Shown: positions 54,755 to 63,014 of the stretch, in pieces
Position numbering within the stretch: the first letter of the stretch is position 1
Layout: each line of letters starts with the position of its first letter
Source of the DNA: Paracoccus ravus
Lineage (GTDB): Bacteria > Pseudomonadota > Alphaproteobacteria > Rhodobacterales > Rhodobacteraceae
Direction: 5' to 3'
Assembly (NCBI RefSeq): GCF_004522175.1
Contig: NZ_SDEB01000004.1
Coordinates: 163,009-227,008, forward strand
DNA length: 64,000 nt
Notes under the pieces: generated by a model
Databases searched by the model: none
What the model saw: the letters and a program-made list of their open reading frames with translations, nothing else
What the model was told of the DNA's origin: nothing
Translations under genes and position numbers: made by a program

Positions 54755-56109
54755 AACCGCATTGGATTGAGGATGCGCCGCAGGCCGCGCAGGATTACGT
54801 CGCGGGACGTCGGCTGGACGAGATCGAATGTATCGTTGCCGATATTGCAGGGGTGGCGCGGGGCAAGGCCATGCCGGCCTCGAAATTTGCGCATCAGGAA
54901 CGTTTCTACCTGCCAAATTCGATTTTTCTGCAAACCATTACCGGCGATTGGGCCGACAATCCCTCTGGGGCCTTTACCGAGCCGGACATGATCCTGACGC
55001 CGGATTTCTCGACGGCGACCGCCGCGCCCTGGACGGCCGATGTGACGCTGCAGGTGATCCATGACGTCTCGACGCAATCCGGCGATCCGGTCCCGACCGC
55101 GCCGCGCAACGTGCTCAAGCGCGTGGTCGAGCTTTATCGGCAAAAAGGCTGGAAGCCGATCGTCGCGCCGGAAATGGAATTCTTTCTCGTCGCACGCAAT
55201 ATCGACCCGAACCAGCCGATCATCCCGCCGATGGGCCGCTCGGGCCGCCGCGCCGCCGCGAAACAGGCCTATTCCATGTCGGCGGTGGATGAATATGGCA
55301 AGGTCATCGACGACATCTACGATTTCGCCGAAGCGCAGGGATTCGAGATCGACGGCATCCTGCAAGAGGGCGGCGCGGGGCAGGTCGAGATCAACCTGAA
55401 CCATGGCGATCCGGTGCATCTGGCGGATCAGATCTTTTACTTCAAGCGCCTGATCCGCGAGGCTGCCCTGCGCCACGACTGCTTTGCCACCTTCATGGCC
55501 AAGCCGATCGAGAATGAGCCGGGCAGCGCCATGCATATCCACCATTCAGTGGTGAGCCTCGAGACCGGGCGGAACATCTTTTCGGACGGGCAGGGCAGCG
55601 AGACCCCGGCCTTCATGCATTTCATCGCCGGGATGCAGAAGCACCTGCCCGCTGCGGTCGCGCTGTTGGCACCCTATGTCAACAGCTACCGCCGCTATGT
55701 CCCTGATTTCGCGGCACCCATCAATCTGGAATGGGGAAGGGACAACCGCACGACGGGCCTGCGCGTGCCGATCTCGGGTCCCGAGGCGCGGCGGATCGAG
55801 AACCGGCTCGCGGGCATGGATTGCAACCCCTATCTGGGTCTCGCGGCGAGCCTTGCCTGCGGTTATCTGGGCCTTCTCGAGCAGGAAAACCCCCGCGCCG
55901 AATGTCTGGGCGACGCCTATATCTCGCAGGACGAGTTGCCTTATAATCTGGGCGATGCTTTGGATCTGATGGATGAGAGCCAGCCGATGCGCGAGGTGCT
56001 GGGCTCTGAGTTCATTGATGTCTATCAGGCGGTCAAGCGCAATGAATACAAGGAGTTTCTTCAGGTCATCAGCCCGTGGGAGCGGGAGCACCTGCTCTTG
56101 AACGTATGA
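54751..56109 (+). CDS. Glutamine synthetase family protein (gamma-glutamylpolyamine synthetase-like)
   Basis: 452 aa. Glutamine synthetase fold of the PuuA/GlnA3 group: VADIAGVARGKAMPASKF, PEMEFFLVARN, GAGQVEINLNHGDPV, GSAMHIHHSV (metal and ATP site), and NLEWGRDNRTTGLRVP. It lacks the adenylylation tyrosine loop of GlnA. With coupled amidotransferase and FAD oxidase genes, ligation of glutamate to a polyamine or other amine is the best reading. Confidence 0.88.
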   Translation: MKPHWIEDAPQAAQDYVAGRRLDEIECIVADIAGVARGKAMPASKFAHQERFYLPNSIFLQTITGDWADNPSGAFTEPDMILTPDFSTATAAPWTADVTLQVIHDVSTQSGDPVPTAPRNVLKRVVELYRQKGWKPIVAPEMEFFLVARNIDPNQPIIPPMGRSGRRAAAKQAYSMSAVDEYGKVIDDIYDFAEAQGFEIDGILQEGGAGQVEINLNHGDPVHLADQIFYFKRLIREAALRHDCFATFMAKPIENEPGSAMHIHHSVVSLETGRNIFSDGQGSETPAFMHFIAGMQKHLPAAVALLAPYVNSYRRYVPDFAAPINLEWGRDNRTTGLRVPISGPEARRIENRLAGMDCNPYLGLAASLACGYLGLLEQENPRAECLGDAYISQDELPYNLGDALDLMDESQPMREVLGSEFIDVYQAVKRNEYKEFLQVISPWEREHLLLNV

Positions 56110-57416
56110 ACCTGCTCCATGCCAACGACCGGCTGGGGGAATATCCCCCCAGCCTTTACGCCGCGACACGCGACCCGCTTAACCCCTTTCCCGCGCTGGT
56201 CGGCGAGGCGCGGGCCGATGTCGTCGTCATCGGGGCGGGTTACACGGGTCTTTCCGCCGCATTGCACCTTGCCGAGGCGGGCCGCAGCGTCATCCTTCTC
56301 GAGGCCCATCGCGTGGGTTTCGGGGCATCGGGGCGGAATGGCGGGCAGCTGGGCTCGGGCCAGCGTCTCGAGGTGGACGAGCTTGAGAAGATGGCGGGGA
56401 AAGACGCCGCGCGGCGTCTGTGGAACCTCGCCGAAGAGGCCAAGGCCCTGACCCGCCACTTGGCCGCGCGGGCGGGGGTTCCGGTGGCGGACGGCGTCGC
56501 GCATGCCTTTCGCAAGCGGGACGAGTTCGACCATGCCCGGCGCATGATCGACAAACTCGCGCGAGACTATGACTATGACCGGATCGAGGCGCTGGATCGG
56601 GAGGAATTCCGCGCGCTGGTTCCCTCGGACGCATATCTCGCGGGAGAGATCGATCACGGGGCGGGGCATCTGCATCCGCTCAATCTGGCTTTGGGCATGG
56701 CCCGGCTGGCCGAGGCGGCCGGGGCCCGGATCCATGAGCTTTCCGAAGTGACAGGGCTGGAGCATGGCGTCAGGGCAGGGGATCCGACCATTCTGCGCAC
56801 GGCACAGGGTCGGGTGCGCTGCGACCACCTGATCCTCGCGGCGAATGGCTATCTTGGCGATCTGGAACCGCGCGTCGCAGCGCGGGTCATGCCGATCAAC
56901 AATTTCATCGTCGCGACTGAGCCCCTTGGCCCGAGGCGCGCCGAGGTTCTGGCGCGGGACATTGCCGTCCATGACACGAAATTCGTCGTGAATTATTGGC
57001 GGATCGACCCCGAGGGGCGGCTAATCTTTGGCGGCGGCGAGAATGTCAGCTACGCCTTTCCCACGAATATCGCGGCCAAGGTCCGCACCCCGCTTCTAGA
57101 GATCTATCCCGGCCTCGCGGATCTGGATTTCACCCATGCCTGGGGCGGGACCTTGGCGATTACCATGAACCGGATGCCCTGCTTTATCCGCCCCGCGCCG
57201 AATTGCCTGTCCGCCAGCGGCTATTCGGGTCACGGCCTTGCCCTTGCGACGCTGGCGGGGAAACTGATGGCTCAGGCGGTGCAGGGTGCCTCCGAGGGCT
57301 TCGATGCCATGGCGGCGCTGCCCTCCCGACCTTTTCCGGGCGGCGCGATGCTGCGCTGGCCGATGCTCGTGGCGGGTATGTCCTGGTATTCCCTGCGCGA
57401 TCGGCTGGGACTCTAG
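56106..57416 (+). CDS. FAD-dependent oxidoreductase (PuuB/OrdL-like, gamma-glutamylputrescine oxidase type)
   Basis: 436 aa, DAO family. N-terminal YPPSLYAATRDPLNPFPAL, FAD motif VVVIGAGYTGLSAALHLAEAG, FGASGRNGGQLGSGQR, and C-terminal CLSASGYSGHGLALATLAGKLMA. The closely matching layout with PuuB/OrdL supports oxidation of a gamma-glutamylated amine. ATGA overlap with the preceding gene. Confidence 0.88.
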   Translation: MNLLHANDRLGEYPPSLYAATRDPLNPFPALVGEARADVVVIGAGYTGLSAALHLAEAGRSVILLEAHRVGFGASGRNGGQLGSGQRLEVDELEKMAGKDAARRLWNLAEEAKALTRHLAARAGVPVADGVAHAFRKRDEFDHARRMIDKLARDYDYDRIEALDREEFRALVPSDAYLAGEIDHGAGHLHPLNLALGMARLAEAAGARIHELSEVTGLEHGVRAGDPTILRTAQGRVRCDHLILAANGYLGDLEPRVAARVMPINNFIVATEPLGPRRAEVLARDIAVHDTKFVVNYWRIDPEGRLIFGGGENVSYAFPTNIAAKVRTPLLEIYPGLADLDFTHAWGGTLAITMNRMPCFIRPAPNCLSASGYSGHGLALATLAGKLMAQAVQGASEGFDAMAALPSRPFPGGAMLRWPMLVAGMSWYSLRDRLGL

Positions 57417-57602
57417 CGGCTCTCCAAAGTCAAGGGAAAGCGGGTGAATCCGCGCCGCGCTCGAATCGCGGGCATTTCCTTTCGTTTGTCGCGTAAAATT
57501 TGCGCAGATAGTTTGCATGCTTGCCGCAGTTGCGCACTTTTCTTTTCCGCGTCGAGATTATAGCTTGCCCCACAGAAGAAAAGTCCAACAGGGAGACGGA
57601 CA
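57417..57602. other. 186-bp gap before the LIV transporter
   Basis: Presumably holds the promoter of the substrate-binding protein gene. CAACAGGGAGACGG just before the ATG is a good Shine-Dalgarno. No terminator hairpin recognised for the upstream oxidase. Confidence 0.45.
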
Positions 57603-58784
57603 ATGAAAAAGCTTCTTCTGGCCAGTGTTGCCGGGGCGGTTTTCGCGGGGGCTGCGGGCGCGGATGAGATCAAGCTGGGCATTTCGCTGGGTCTGACCGG
57701 GCCGCTGGAATCGATCTCTCCGGCGATGCAAAAAGGCGCGGAACTGGCGATCAAGGAAGTTTCGGAGAGCGGCAAGTTTCTCGAAGGGTCCACGGTGTCC
57801 TCGGCGGTCGCGGACAATACCTGCGTCGATGCGGCAGCTTCGGTCGCGGCGGTCGAGCGCCTGGTCAGCGAAGGCGTCAAGGGCATCATGGGCGGCATGT
57901 GCTCGGGCGAAACCATCGCCTCGCTGGAAAAGGTCGGCGTGCCGAACGGCATCGTGATGATCTCGCCCTCGGCGACCTCGCCGGCGCTGTCCACGATCGA
58001 CGACAAGGGCTTCTTCTTCCGCACCGCGCCTTCGGACGCGCGTCAGGGCGAAGTCATGGCCGATATCGTGCTGGAAAAAGGCATCAAGTCGGTCGCGATC
58101 ACCTATACCAACAACGACTATGGCAAGGGCCTCGCGGATAGCTTCGCGAATTCCTACAAGGCCAAGGGCGGCGCCGTGACCATCGTCGCCGCGCATGACG
58201 ACGGCAAGGCCGATTACTCGGCCGAAGTCGCGGCGCTGGCTGCTGCCGGTGGCGACGCGCTGGTCGTTGCGGGCTATGCCGACCAGGGCGGTTCGGGCGT
58301 GATCCAGGGCTCGCTGGACACCGGCGCCTTCTCGACCTTCGTCCTGCCCGACGGCATGGTGAACAACACGCTGGTCGAGAAATTCGGCGACCAGCTGGAG
58401 ACCTCGTTCGGCCAGAACCCCTCGGCCGAGGGTGAAGGCCATGACAAGTTCGCCGAGTTGGCCAAGGACGCCGGCTTCGACGGCACCTCGGCCTATGCCG
58501 GTGAATCCTACGATTCGAGCGCTCTGATCATGTTGGCCATGCAGGCGGCCAAGTCGACCGACGCCAAGGTCTACAAGGACAAGGTGATGGACGTCGCCAA
58601 CGCTCCGGGCGAGAAGATCTATCCGGGCGAGCTGGCGAAGGCCCTGGAACTGATCGCTGCCGGCCAGGACGTCGACTATGTCGGCGCGACCTCGGTCGAG
58701 CTGGTCGAGCCGGGCGAGAGCGCCGGCGTCTATCGCGAGGTCGATTTCAAGGGCGGCAAGCTCAACGTCATCGGCTATCGCTGA
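57603..58784 (+). CDS. LIV-type ABC transporter substrate-binding protein
   Basis: 393 aa, periplasmic. Sec signal peptide MKKLLLASVAGAVFAGAAGA. Type 1 binding-protein fold: IKLGISLGLTGPLESISPAMQKGAELAIKEV, AVERLVSEGVKGIMGGMCSGETIA, SPSATSPALS (ligand alpha-carboxylate/amino site), YTNNDYGKGLADSF. The usual ligand is a branched-chain or other amino acid or amide; a small polar ligand from the neighbouring amine pathway is possible. A strong hairpin terminator follows. Confidence 0.92.
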   Translation: MKKLLLASVAGAVFAGAAGADEIKLGISLGLTGPLESISPAMQKGAELAIKEVSESGKFLEGSTVSSAVADNTCVDAAASVAAVERLVSEGVKGIMGGMCSGETIASLEKVGVPNGIVMISPSATSPALSTIDDKGFFFRTAPSDARQGEVMADIVLEKGIKSVAITYTNNDYGKGLADSFANSYKAKGGAVTIVAAHDDGKADYSAEVAALAAAGGDALVVAGYADQGGSGVIQGSLDTGAFSTFVLPDGMVNNTLVEKFGDQLETSFGQNPSAEGEGHDKFAELAKDAGFDGTSAYAGESYDSSALIMLAMQAAKSTDAKVYKDKVMDVANAPGEKIYPGELAKALELIAAGQDVDYVGATSVELVEPGESAGVYREVDFKGGKLNVIGYR

Positions 58785-58805
58785 TCCGTTTCGCCTGATG
58801 CGGAG

Positions 58806-58832
58806 AGGCCCGGATTCGATCCGGGCCTTTTT
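58806..58832 (+). terminator. Intrinsic terminator between binding protein and ATPase genes
   Basis: AGGCCCGGAT-TCG-ATCCGGGCCT followed by TTTTT, a perfect 10-bp stem 21 bp after the stop. Partial termination here would give an excess of binding protein over membrane subunits. Confidence 0.9.
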
Positions 58833-58909
58833 GCCTGCTATATTTGACTAATATCACTACCCCGCATGGGGCAATCTTCGCGGAAACAGCGAAGAAATGG
58901 GGAGACTAC

Positions 58910-59788
58910 ATGATTCAGGTCCATGACCTGCACCGCCATTTCGGAGGGTTCCGCGCCGTTGACGGGGCCAGCCTGACGATCGAGACCGGTTCGATTACCG
59001 GCTTGATCGGCCCGAACGGCGCAGGGAAATCCACGCTTTTCAACGTCATCGCTGGCGTGCTGCCGCCGACCTCCGGTCGCGTCATCATGGATGGTGAGGA
59101 CATTACCGGCCTCAAGCCGCATCAGCTTTTCCATAGGGGCCTGCTGCGCACCTTCCAGCTGGCCCATGAATTTTCGTCGATGACCGTGCGCGAGAACCTG
59201 ATGATGGTTCCCGGCGCGCAGACCGGCGAATCCCTCGCCAATACCTGGTTCCGCCGCGGCCGCATCCGCGAGGAAGAGCGTGCGCTGCGCATGAAGGCGG
59301 ATGAGGTTCTGGAATTCCTGACCATCACCCATGTCGCGGATGAAAAGGCGGGCAATCTCTCGGGCGGCCAGAAGAAGCTTCTGGAACTGGGCCGCACGAT
59401 GATGGTCGATGCCAAGATCGTCTTCCTCGACGAGGTCGGCGCGGGCGTGAACCGCACCCTGCTGGGGACGATCGGCGATGCCATCGTCCGCCTCAACAAG
59501 GAGCGCGGCTATACCTTCTGCGTCATCGAGCATGACATGGACTTCATCGGCCGCCTTTGCGACCCGGTGATCGTCATGGCGCAGGGCAAGGTGCTGGCGC
59601 AGGGCTCGGCCTCGAGCATCATGCAGAACGAGGCCGTGATCGAGGCCTATCTGGGCACCGGCCTGAAGAACAAGGTGGCGGCGGAAGTCGCCGAAGAGAC
59701 CAGCTTCGGCGAGAGCCATGGCGCGCAGCCCGGCCTCGGGGCCGAGGCGGGCCTTGGCGGCGACGGCAAGCCCGCGGGAGATCTGTGA
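58910..59788 (+). CDS. livG: LIV-type ABC transporter ATPase (LivG)
   Basis: 292 aa from ATG 58910 (GGGGAGA upstream). FGGFRAVDGASLTIETGSITGLIGPNGAGKSTLFNVIAG (Walker A), LLRTFQLAHEFSSMTVRENLMM (Q-loop), LSGGQKKLLELGRTMM (signature), KIVFLDEVGAGVN (Walker B; the family usually has DEPxAG, here DEVGAG). It has a 30-residue Gly/Ala/Glu-rich C-terminal extension. The stop overlaps the livF start by 1 bp. Confidence 0.92.
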   Translation: MIQVHDLHRHFGGFRAVDGASLTIETGSITGLIGPNGAGKSTLFNVIAGVLPPTSGRVIMDGEDITGLKPHQLFHRGLLRTFQLAHEFSSMTVRENLMMVPGAQTGESLANTWFRRGRIREEERALRMKADEVLEFLTITHVADEKAGNLSGGQKKLLELGRTMMVDAKIVFLDEVGAGVNRTLLGTIGDAIVRLNKERGYTFCVIEHDMDFIGRLCDPVIVMAQGKVLAQGSASSIMQNEAVIEAYLGTGLKNKVAAEVAEETSFGESHGAQPGLGAEAGLGGDGKPAGDL

Positions 59789-60498
59789 TGGCTGAACCCT
59801 ATCTTTCCGCCAGCGCGATGCGCGGCGGCTATGGCAAGGCCGATATCCTGAACGGCTGCACGCTGACCGTGGACCAAGGCCAGATCGCCGTGATCGTCGG
59901 CCCGAACGGCGCTGGCAAATCGACCGCGATGAAGGCCGTTTTCGGCATGCTGAACCTACGCGAAGGTTCGGTGAAACTGGGCGGTGAGGACATCACCGGC
60001 CTGACGCCGCAGCAGCGGGTCCACAAAGGCATGGGCTTCGTCCCTCAGACCCACAATATCTTCCCGACCATGACGGTCGAGGAAAACCTCGAGATGGGCG
60101 CATTCATCCGGACGGATGATTACCGCGAGACCATCGAGCAGGTCTATCACCTCTTTCCCGCCGTCGCCGACAAGCGCAAGCAGAATGCGGGCGAACTTTC
60201 CGGCGGTCAGCGCCAGCAGGTCGCCGTCGGACGTGCGCTGATGACCAAGCCGCGCCTTTTGATGCTGGACGAGCCTACCGCGGGCGTCAGCCCCATCGTC
60301 ATGGACGAGCTTTTCGACCGCATCATCGAGGTGGCCCGCACCGGCATCTCGATCCTGATGGTCGAGCAGAACGCCCGTCAGGCGCTGGAAATTGCCGATA
60401 TCGGCTATGTCCTCGTGCAGGGCACGAACCGCTACACCGACTCTGGCAAGGCCCTGATGGCCGATCCCGAGGTCCGACGCACGTTCCTTGGGGGCTGA
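59788..60498 (+). CDS. livF: LIV-type ABC transporter ATPase (LivF)
   Basis: 236 aa. ADILNGCTLTVDQGQIAVIVGPNGAGKSTAMKAVFG, FVPQTHNIFPTMTVEENLEMGAF, LSGGQRQQVAVGRALM, LLMLDEPTAGVSPIVMDELF. Complete. Followed 1 bp later by livH. Confidence 0.94.
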   Translation: MAEPYLSASAMRGGYGKADILNGCTLTVDQGQIAVIVGPNGAGKSTAMKAVFGMLNLREGSVKLGGEDITGLTPQQRVHKGMGFVPQTHNIFPTMTVEENLEMGAFIRTDDYRETIEQVYHLFPAVADKRKQNAGELSGGQRQQVAVGRALMTKPRLLMLDEPTAGVSPIVMDELFDRIIEVARTGISILMVEQNARQALEIADIGYVLVQGTNRYTDSGKALMADPEVRRTFLGG

Positions 60499-60499
60499 C

Positions 60500-61501
60500 A
60501 TGGACTTTTTGAACGCCCTCGTGGCCATCCTCAACTTCGTGGTGATCCCCGCCGCCGCTTATGGCGCGCAGCTCGCGCTCGGTGCGCTCGGGGTGACGCT
60601 GATCTATGGCATCCTGCGCTTCTCGAACTTCGCGCATGGCGACACCATGGCCTTCGGCACGGGTCTGGTGATCCTTGTCACCTGGGGATTGCAGGCGCTT
60701 GGCATCAGCCTTGGACCGCTGCCCGTCGCCCTGCTGGCACTGCCCATCGGCATCGTGCTGTGCTCGGTCTTTGTTCTCGGCACGGATCGCGTGGTCTATC
60801 GCTTCTATCGCAAGAAGAAATCCGAGCCGATCATCATGGTCATGGCTTCGGTCGGCGTGATGTTCGTGATGAACGGCCTGACCCGCCTGCTGATCGGCGT
60901 CGATGAGATCCGCTTTGACGACGGCGCGCGCTTCCTGATCAGCGTGCAGGACTTCAAGGCCTGGACCGGTCTGACCGAGGGTCTGGCCCTGCGCCTCAGT
61001 CAAGCCCTGACGCTGGTCGTGACCGCGCTTTGTTGCTGGGCTTTGTTCCGCTTCTTGAATAAATCGCGCTCGGGCAAGGCGATGCGCGCCTATGCCGATA
61101 ACGAGGATCTCGCGCTGCTTTCGGGCATCGACCCCGAGCGTATCGTGCGCCTGACTTGGATCATCGCGACCGCGCTGGCCGTGACAGCGGGAACGCTTTA
61201 CGGCCTCGACAAGAGCTTCAAGGCCTTCAACTACTTCCAGATCCTGCTTCCGATCTTTGCCGCGGCCATCGTGGGTGGTCTTGGCAGCCCGCTCGGCGCA
61301 GTCGCGGGCGGGTTCATCGTCGCTTTCTCGGAAGTCGCGGTGACCTATCCGTGGAAAAAGATCGCGACCTATCTGGGCTTCCAGCCCGAGGGTCTGCTGC
61401 AACTTCTGTCCACCGAATATAAATTCGCGGTCAGCTTCGTCATCCTGATCGTCGTCCTGCTGTTCCGGCCCACCGGCCTGTTCCGCGGCAAAGCCTACTA
61501 A
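60500..61501 (+). CDS. livH: LIV-type ABC transporter permease (LivH)
   Basis: 333 aa, about eight membrane segments. YGAQLALGALGVTLIYGILRFSNFAHGDTMAFGTG is the characteristic LivH start; AYADNEDLALLSGIDPERIVRLTWIIATALAVTAGTLYG and IFAAAIVGGLGSPLGAVAGGFIVAFSEV hold the ATPase-contact loop and later helices. Normal length. Confidence 0.94.
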   Translation: MDFLNALVAILNFVVIPAAAYGAQLALGALGVTLIYGILRFSNFAHGDTMAFGTGLVILVTWGLQALGISLGPLPVALLALPIGIVLCSVFVLGTDRVVYRFYRKKKSEPIIMVMASVGVMFVMNGLTRLLIGVDEIRFDDGARFLISVQDFKAWTGLTEGLALRLSQALTLVVTALCCWALFRFLNKSRSGKAMRAYADNEDLALLSGIDPERIVRLTWIIATALAVTAGTLYGLDKSFKAFNYFQILLPIFAAAIVGGLGSPLGAVAGGFIVAFSEVAVTYPWKKIATYLGFQPEGLLQLLSTEYKFAVSFVILIVVLLFRPTGLFRGKAY

Positions 61502-61517
61502 CGGGAGGGGCTGAAAC

Positions 61518-62858
61518 ATGTCGAATACTCGTCAAGCCGACGCCTCGAGCCGCTGGCACGCTCCGGTGGTCTTCCTGCTGATCGCAGCACTTTTCGTGCT
61601 GGAAGGCACGACCAGCAACGCGCTTTTCTCGGGCAGCTGGAACTCGGCGCTGGCCATCCTGAACATGGGCCTGATCTCCGCTGTCATGGCCCTGGGCGTG
61701 AACATGCAATGGGGATATGCGGGCCTTTTCAATGCGGGCGTTGTGGGCTTCCTCGCGCTTGGCGCGCTGGGTCCGGTGCTGGTCTCGACCGCTCCGGTCG
61801 AGGGCGCCTGGGCCGCAGGCGGTCCGCGTGTCCTGCTGGCGCTGGCCGTGGGACTGGGCACGCTGGCCTTGGCCACGCAGATCTGGAAACGCGTGAAAGC
61901 ACCGTTGAACCTCATCGCCATGCCGCTGGTGCTGCTTTTGGGCTTCGTTCTGTATCGCGCGGTCTTTGACCCTGCGGTCGTGGCGATCGAGGCGAATAAT
62001 GCTGCTTCGGCGGGCAATATTGGCGGGCTTGGCTGGCCGGTCCTGCTGTCCTGGCCGGTCGGAGCGCTTTTCGCCGCCGCCGCCGCATGGGGTGTCGGCA
62101 AGGTCGCGCTGGGTCTGCGCTCGGACTATCTGGCCATCGCGACGCTGGGCATCGGCGAGATCATCGTCGCCGTGCTGCGCAACGAGGAATGGCTCGCGCG
62201 CGGCGTCAAGAACATGTCGGGCATTCCGCGTCCTGTCCCTTATGAGCTGGACCTGCAGAACGATCCGGGCTTCGTCGCCAAGGCGGCGGAATGGGGGATG
62301 GATCCCTCGACCGCCTCGGCGATCTGGGTCAAGCTGCTTTACGCGGGCCTCTTCGGAGCCGTGCTTCTGGGCCTGATCCTGCTGGCCGAGCTTGCGCTGA
62401 AATCGCCCTGGGGTCGGATGATGCGCGCGATCCGCGACAATGAGACCGCCGCGAGCGCCATGGGCAAGAACATCAAGGGCCGCCACCTGCAGATCTTCGT
62501 CATCGGCTCGGCGGTGATCGGGCTTGCGGGCGCGATGATGGTGACGCTGGACGGGCTTCTGTCTCCGGGCGGCTTCAACCCGCTGCGCTATACGTTTCTT
62601 GTCTGGGTCATGGTGATCGTCGGCGGATCGGGCAATAACTGGGGCGCGGTCCTTGGCGCGGTGCTGATCTGGTTCCTCTGGATCAAGGCCGAGGTCTGGG
62701 GTCCGGAACTCATGAACCTGATCACGGCGCCACTGCCCGATGGGGCCTTCCGCGATCACCTGCTGGCCAGCGCCCCGCATATGCGTTTTGTCGCCATGGG
62801 CCTGACGCTGCTTCTGGTGCTGCGCTTCGCGCCGCGCGGGCTGGTCCCCGAGAAATAG
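61518..62858 (+). CDS. livM: LIV-type ABC transporter permease (LivM)
   Basis: 446 aa, longer than many LivM proteins because of an insertion with two extra hydrophobic segments (residues about 100-190). Family motifs: NMGLISAVMALGVNMQWGYAGLFNAGVVGFLALG, LRSDYLAIATLGIGEIIVAV, SPWGRMMRAIRDNETAASAMGKNIKGRHLQIFVIGSAVIGLAGAM. GGGAGG precedes the start. A terminator follows, closing the operon. Confidence 0.93.
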   Translation: MSNTRQADASSRWHAPVVFLLIAALFVLEGTTSNALFSGSWNSALAILNMGLISAVMALGVNMQWGYAGLFNAGVVGFLALGALGPVLVSTAPVEGAWAAGGPRVLLALAVGLGTLALATQIWKRVKAPLNLIAMPLVLLLGFVLYRAVFDPAVVAIEANNAASAGNIGGLGWPVLLSWPVGALFAAAAAWGVGKVALGLRSDYLAIATLGIGEIIVAVLRNEEWLARGVKNMSGIPRPVPYELDLQNDPGFVAKAAEWGMDPSTASAIWVKLLYAGLFGAVLLGLILLAELALKSPWGRMMRAIRDNETAASAMGKNIKGRHLQIFVIGSAVIGLAGAMMVTLDGLLSPGGFNPLRYTFLVWVMVIVGGSGNNWGAVLGAVLIWFLWIKAEVWGPELMNLITAPLPDGAFRDHLLASAPHMRFVAMGLTLLLVLRFAPRGLVPEK

Positions 62859-62886
62859 GCAGGGCCGCCTTTCGCCAGAGAGACAG

Positions 62887-62924
62887 ACGCCGGGCCGCCA
62901 CGCGCGCCCGGCGTTTTCGTTTTT
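62887..62924 (+). terminator. Terminator of the LIV operon
   Basis: ACGCCGGGC / GCCCGGCGT 9-bp stem with a 10-nt loop, then TTTCGTTTTT. It ends 28 bp or more after the livM stop and just before the IS110 remnant. Confidence 0.85.
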
Positions 62925-63014
62925 GGCGTATACCCGGCTTTGATGGTGTAACCGCCCCCCGCCGGCATCGACGTGCCAAGGTGGGATCGCAACAATCCAT
63001 ATTGGGAGGCGGTC

